Source: an uncultured Porphyromonadaceae bacterium | GTDB lineage: Bacteria > Bacteroidota > Bacteroidia > Bacteroidales > Muribaculaceae | NCBI GenBank assembly: GCA_900548875.1 | Contig: URMA01000001.1 | Location: 131,096-195,095 of the forward strand | DNA length: 64,000 nt | Reading direction: 5' to 3' | Shown: positions 62,324 to 64,000 of the stretch, one piece after another | Position numbering within the stretch: position 1 is the first letter of the stretch | Layout: the number at the start of each line of letters is the position of its first letter | Notes under the pieces: generated by a model | Told to the model about the DNA's origin: nothing | Database searches by the model: none | The model's input: only the letters and a program-made list of their open reading frames with translations | Translations under genes and position numbers: made by a program

Positions 62324-62358
62324 AATCGCAGGGGAGAGAAAGAGCCTCCCCTACGATT
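62324..62358 (-). other. Intercistronic stem-loop between mfa1-like and mfa2-like genes
   Basis: AATCG-c-AGGGGAG (62324-62336) pairs with CTCCCCT-a-CGATT (62346-62358), a 12-bp stem with one internal mismatch. No T-tract follows on the minus strand (it reads CTTAAAAAA), so it is better explained as an RNA-stabilising or processing hairpin than as a terminator. Confidence 0.6.
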
Positions 62359-62388
62359 TCAAATATCAGTTTTCGAGTGTCTATCCGA

Positions 62389-63576
62389 TTAGATGTTTTC
62401 GTCGAATAAGATACCCTTAGCCCAAGTTGTATCGATTACAAGACCGATTGCCACGTCAGTTGTTTCAACAATAGTAGTTGTTGCACGACCCCAATCTTGA
62501 ACTGTTGCATTCAGCAAAGTAGAAGTTGCTGCAGAGAAGATATTATTATCAGTTGTTTTACGCAATGTTGCCCACAAATATAAATATCCATCAGGAGCTA
62601 CTTCATCTCCACTATTCAATACAAGTGTTTTGCCTGACTTGTTTTGGAAACGGATGTTCACCTTAATATTGTCCTTGTTTTCCGGAGCTACAACGCAGTA
62701 TACATTTGCACCTGAAACCTTATTGCTGCCATCAAAAGCAAGCTTTGACTGAAGCAGACTAGCTGCAGTTGCAGTTTCATAAACCATTACATTACCACCA
62801 GTTTCGCCAAATGTTGCGTCAAAGTTTTTCGGTTGGTCTTCAACAACAATACCGTCAACAACAAACGGTTCAGCAACGCCTACAGAATTAATAGAGTAAG
62901 TTCCCTCGTCATCTTTAAAGATCATTTTGTCTTTATCAGAACCATCAATAACACCAGCAGCCAAAACTCCTACAGCATACTTCACGCCACCAATTCTGAT
63001 ATAAGTGTTTGTTCCAACAGCTTGGTTGTCAGTAATAGGAGCCCAATTGCTCACAGCTTCCCAACTTGCACCTGTACCAACTTCGAACTTATTTGTGCCA
63101 GTATTTCCAGCTTCGGCATAGTAGTACAATCCGTGAGGCTTCACGCAACTTGCCAAATCACCTGTTCCGGCAGCATCCTGAGCCAATGAAGGGAATGTAA
63201 ATGCAGCATTGTCTGTAAATGTACCTGGAAGGTTACCATATACACGGAATTTGTTTACAGTTTGAAGAATGGACGCCTGTTTGTAGTGTGTAGTAATTAC
63301 ATCTGCATCAAAAGTACCCAAAGCGATAACATTTTGAGCGACATCATTAACCATAGGAACAATTACGACATTGTTGATGTCAGCAATAGTAGAACCCATG
63401 TTCACTTCGTCAGCCGTAGCACGTGTTTGCTGAGCAAGGCTCATGCTGATGGCAACCTTCGTTGTTTTGCCATCGGTTGGGATAAGATTTTCATTCTCTT
63501 CAGAGCAAGAAGTCAAACCCATAGTACCTGCTACCAGTGCAGTAGCAAAAAGATACGCTAATTTTGTTTTCTTCAT
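62389..63576 (-). CDS. Mfa1-like major fimbrial subunit
   Basis: 395 residues. Lipoprotein signal with Cys24 (GLTSCSEEN). The first strand (TKVAISMSLAQQ) ends in Thr-Arg52-Ala, the probable site where an Arg-specific protease removes the N-terminal strand so that subunits join by strand exchange. The C-terminal segment ATVQDWGRATTTIVETTDVAIGL resembles the end of Mfa1/FimA pilins. A strong AAAAAGGAG lies 10 bases upstream of the ATG, suggesting high translation. The upstream gap shows no TAnnTTTG element, so transcription may start in front of the signal peptidase gene. Confidence 0.82.
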   Translation of the reverse strand: MKKTKLAYLFATALVAGTMGLTSCSEENENLIPTDGKTTKVAISMSLAQQTRATADEVNMGSTIADINNVVIVPMVNDVAQNVIALGTFDADVITTHYKQASILQTVNKFRVYGNLPGTFTDNAAFTFPSLAQDAAGTGDLASCVKPHGLYYYAEAGNTGTNKFEVGTGASWEAVSNWAPITDNQAVGTNTYIRIGGVKYAVGVLAAGVIDGSDKDKMIFKDDEGTYSINSVGVAEPFVVDGIVVEDQPKNFDATFGETGGNVMVYETATAASLLQSKLAFDGSNKVSGANVYCVVAPENKDNIKVNIRFQNKSGKTLVLNSGDEVAPDGYLYLWATLRKTTDNNIFSAATSTLLNATVQDWGRATTTIVETTDVAIGLVIDTTWAKGILFDENI

Positions 63577-63742
63577 AATTTCTGATCTCCTTTTTCATTT
63601 CATGATAATCTTTTCATTCTTATGTACTTTCCATTCTGTAACTTGCGGTTCCTGCCTTATCAGAAACCGTTTTGTTACGATACTGTTTTATCACTCAATG
63701 GTCACACGGCGGTCATATATCAGAATTTTCAGTAACGTTTCT
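63577..63742 (-). promoter_or_regulatory. Leader between the signal peptidase gene and the mfa1-like gene
   Basis: 166 bp with no gene. It contains the mfa1 ribosome-binding site (AAAAAGGAG) and a small hairpin (63647-63654 with 63661-63668, one G-T pair). I found no CAAAnnTA (minus-strand -7 element) in it. Confidence 0.45.
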
Positions 63743-64000
63743 TCATTCCGTATCTGAAATTTTCTTCTTATCCTCCTCTAAAATATCCGGAATGAAGTTT
63801 AAGAGGATCAGCACGATCAAAACACCGCACACTACCGCAATACCGAGCGGTGTCTTTGCATAAATGGAAATAAATCCAAGATACGGGATATGAAATGCAT
63901 ACACCCCGACGATCTGCTGCCATGCAACGGGAGCTGTATCCGCAATATTATTAGCGTCTCCCTGCGTGACAACGGTCTGTTCCTCCTTATCCACCGAAAT
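63743..64000 (-). CDS. Signal peptidase I of the SipW/S26B type (C-terminal part)
   Basis: Only the last 85 residues are in the window; the frame continues past position 64000. A GTG at 63994 is an internal Val rather than a start. VVTQGDANN is box D of S26B signal peptidases (with the conserved Asp), and VGVYAFHIPYLGFISIYAKTPLGI followed by a C-terminal membrane helix and a charged tail is typical of the SipW/archaeal/ER branch, not of the E. coli LepB type. The catalytic Ser and the His that replaces Lys in this branch lie outside. It precedes a fimbrial gene set, as sipW precedes tasA in Bacillus. Confidence 0.8.
   Translation of the reverse strand: MSVDKEEQTVVTQGDANNIADTAPVAWQQIVGVYAFHIPYLGFISIYAKTPLGIAVVCGVLIVLILLNFIPDILEEDKKKISDTE

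Overview
The window looks like a chromosomal segment of a Bacteroidales bacterium (phylum Bacteroidota); the sequence alone does not fix the family. Lineage clues are promoters of the TTTG-N19/20-TAnnTTTG type, a complex I cluster with fused nuoCD and no nuoE/F/G, an F-type ATPase with a very short epsilon subunit, Mfa-type fimbrial lipoproteins, a UpxY antiterminator and a giant surface protein with a type IX secretion (T9SS) tail. No tRNA, rRNA, insertion sequence, phage gene or CRISPR array was recognised.

Layout. 1-553: 5' part of a secreted esterase-like gene. 808-17738 (minus strand): respiratory block nuoA-B-CD-H, then the whole atpD-C-B-E-F-H-A-G operon, then nuoI-J-K-L-M-N. The ATP synthase operon sits inside the complex I operon, and a terminator-like double hairpin lies at the atpG/nuoI junction. 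18001-21274: a TonB-dependent receptor and a lipoprotein, behind a perfect 20-bp palindrome. 21401-22864: an ECF sigma factor, a probable anti-sigma factor and an LTxxQ periplasmic protein. 22953-28472: a large alpha-2-macroglobulin-like protein without the thioester motif. 28554-35990 (minus): a small surface-polysaccharide locus (upxY, acyltransferase, ugd, EpsN/PglE-type aminotransferase, HAD hydrolase, gmd, fcl). 36164-48821: housekeeping genes (rpmH, DUF4293, TPR protein, M3 peptidase, dCMP deaminase, S41 protease, 5-formyl-THF cyclo-ligase, hemerythrin-like protein plus LuxR regulator, threonine/serine exporter, xseB-xseA).

49089-64000 (minus): a surface-fibre locus. In transcription order it reads: SipW/S26B-type signal peptidase (cut by the window edge), Mfa1-like major fimbrillin, Mfa2/FimB-like anchor, a second fimbrillin-like lipoprotein, and a 3747-residue protein with eight beta-helix modules and a T9SS sorting tail. 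By analogy with the mfa1-mfa5 operon of Porphyromonas gingivalis, the giant protein may be the tip adhesin or a surface partner of the fimbria. This is the best candidate for something undescribed.

A second theme is a dispersed intergenic repeat that carries a complete promoter. It lies upstream of upxY (two tandem copies) and the aminotransferase gene (two copies), with decayed copies before the DUF4293 gene and xseA. Every copy points into the minus-strand gene it precedes.
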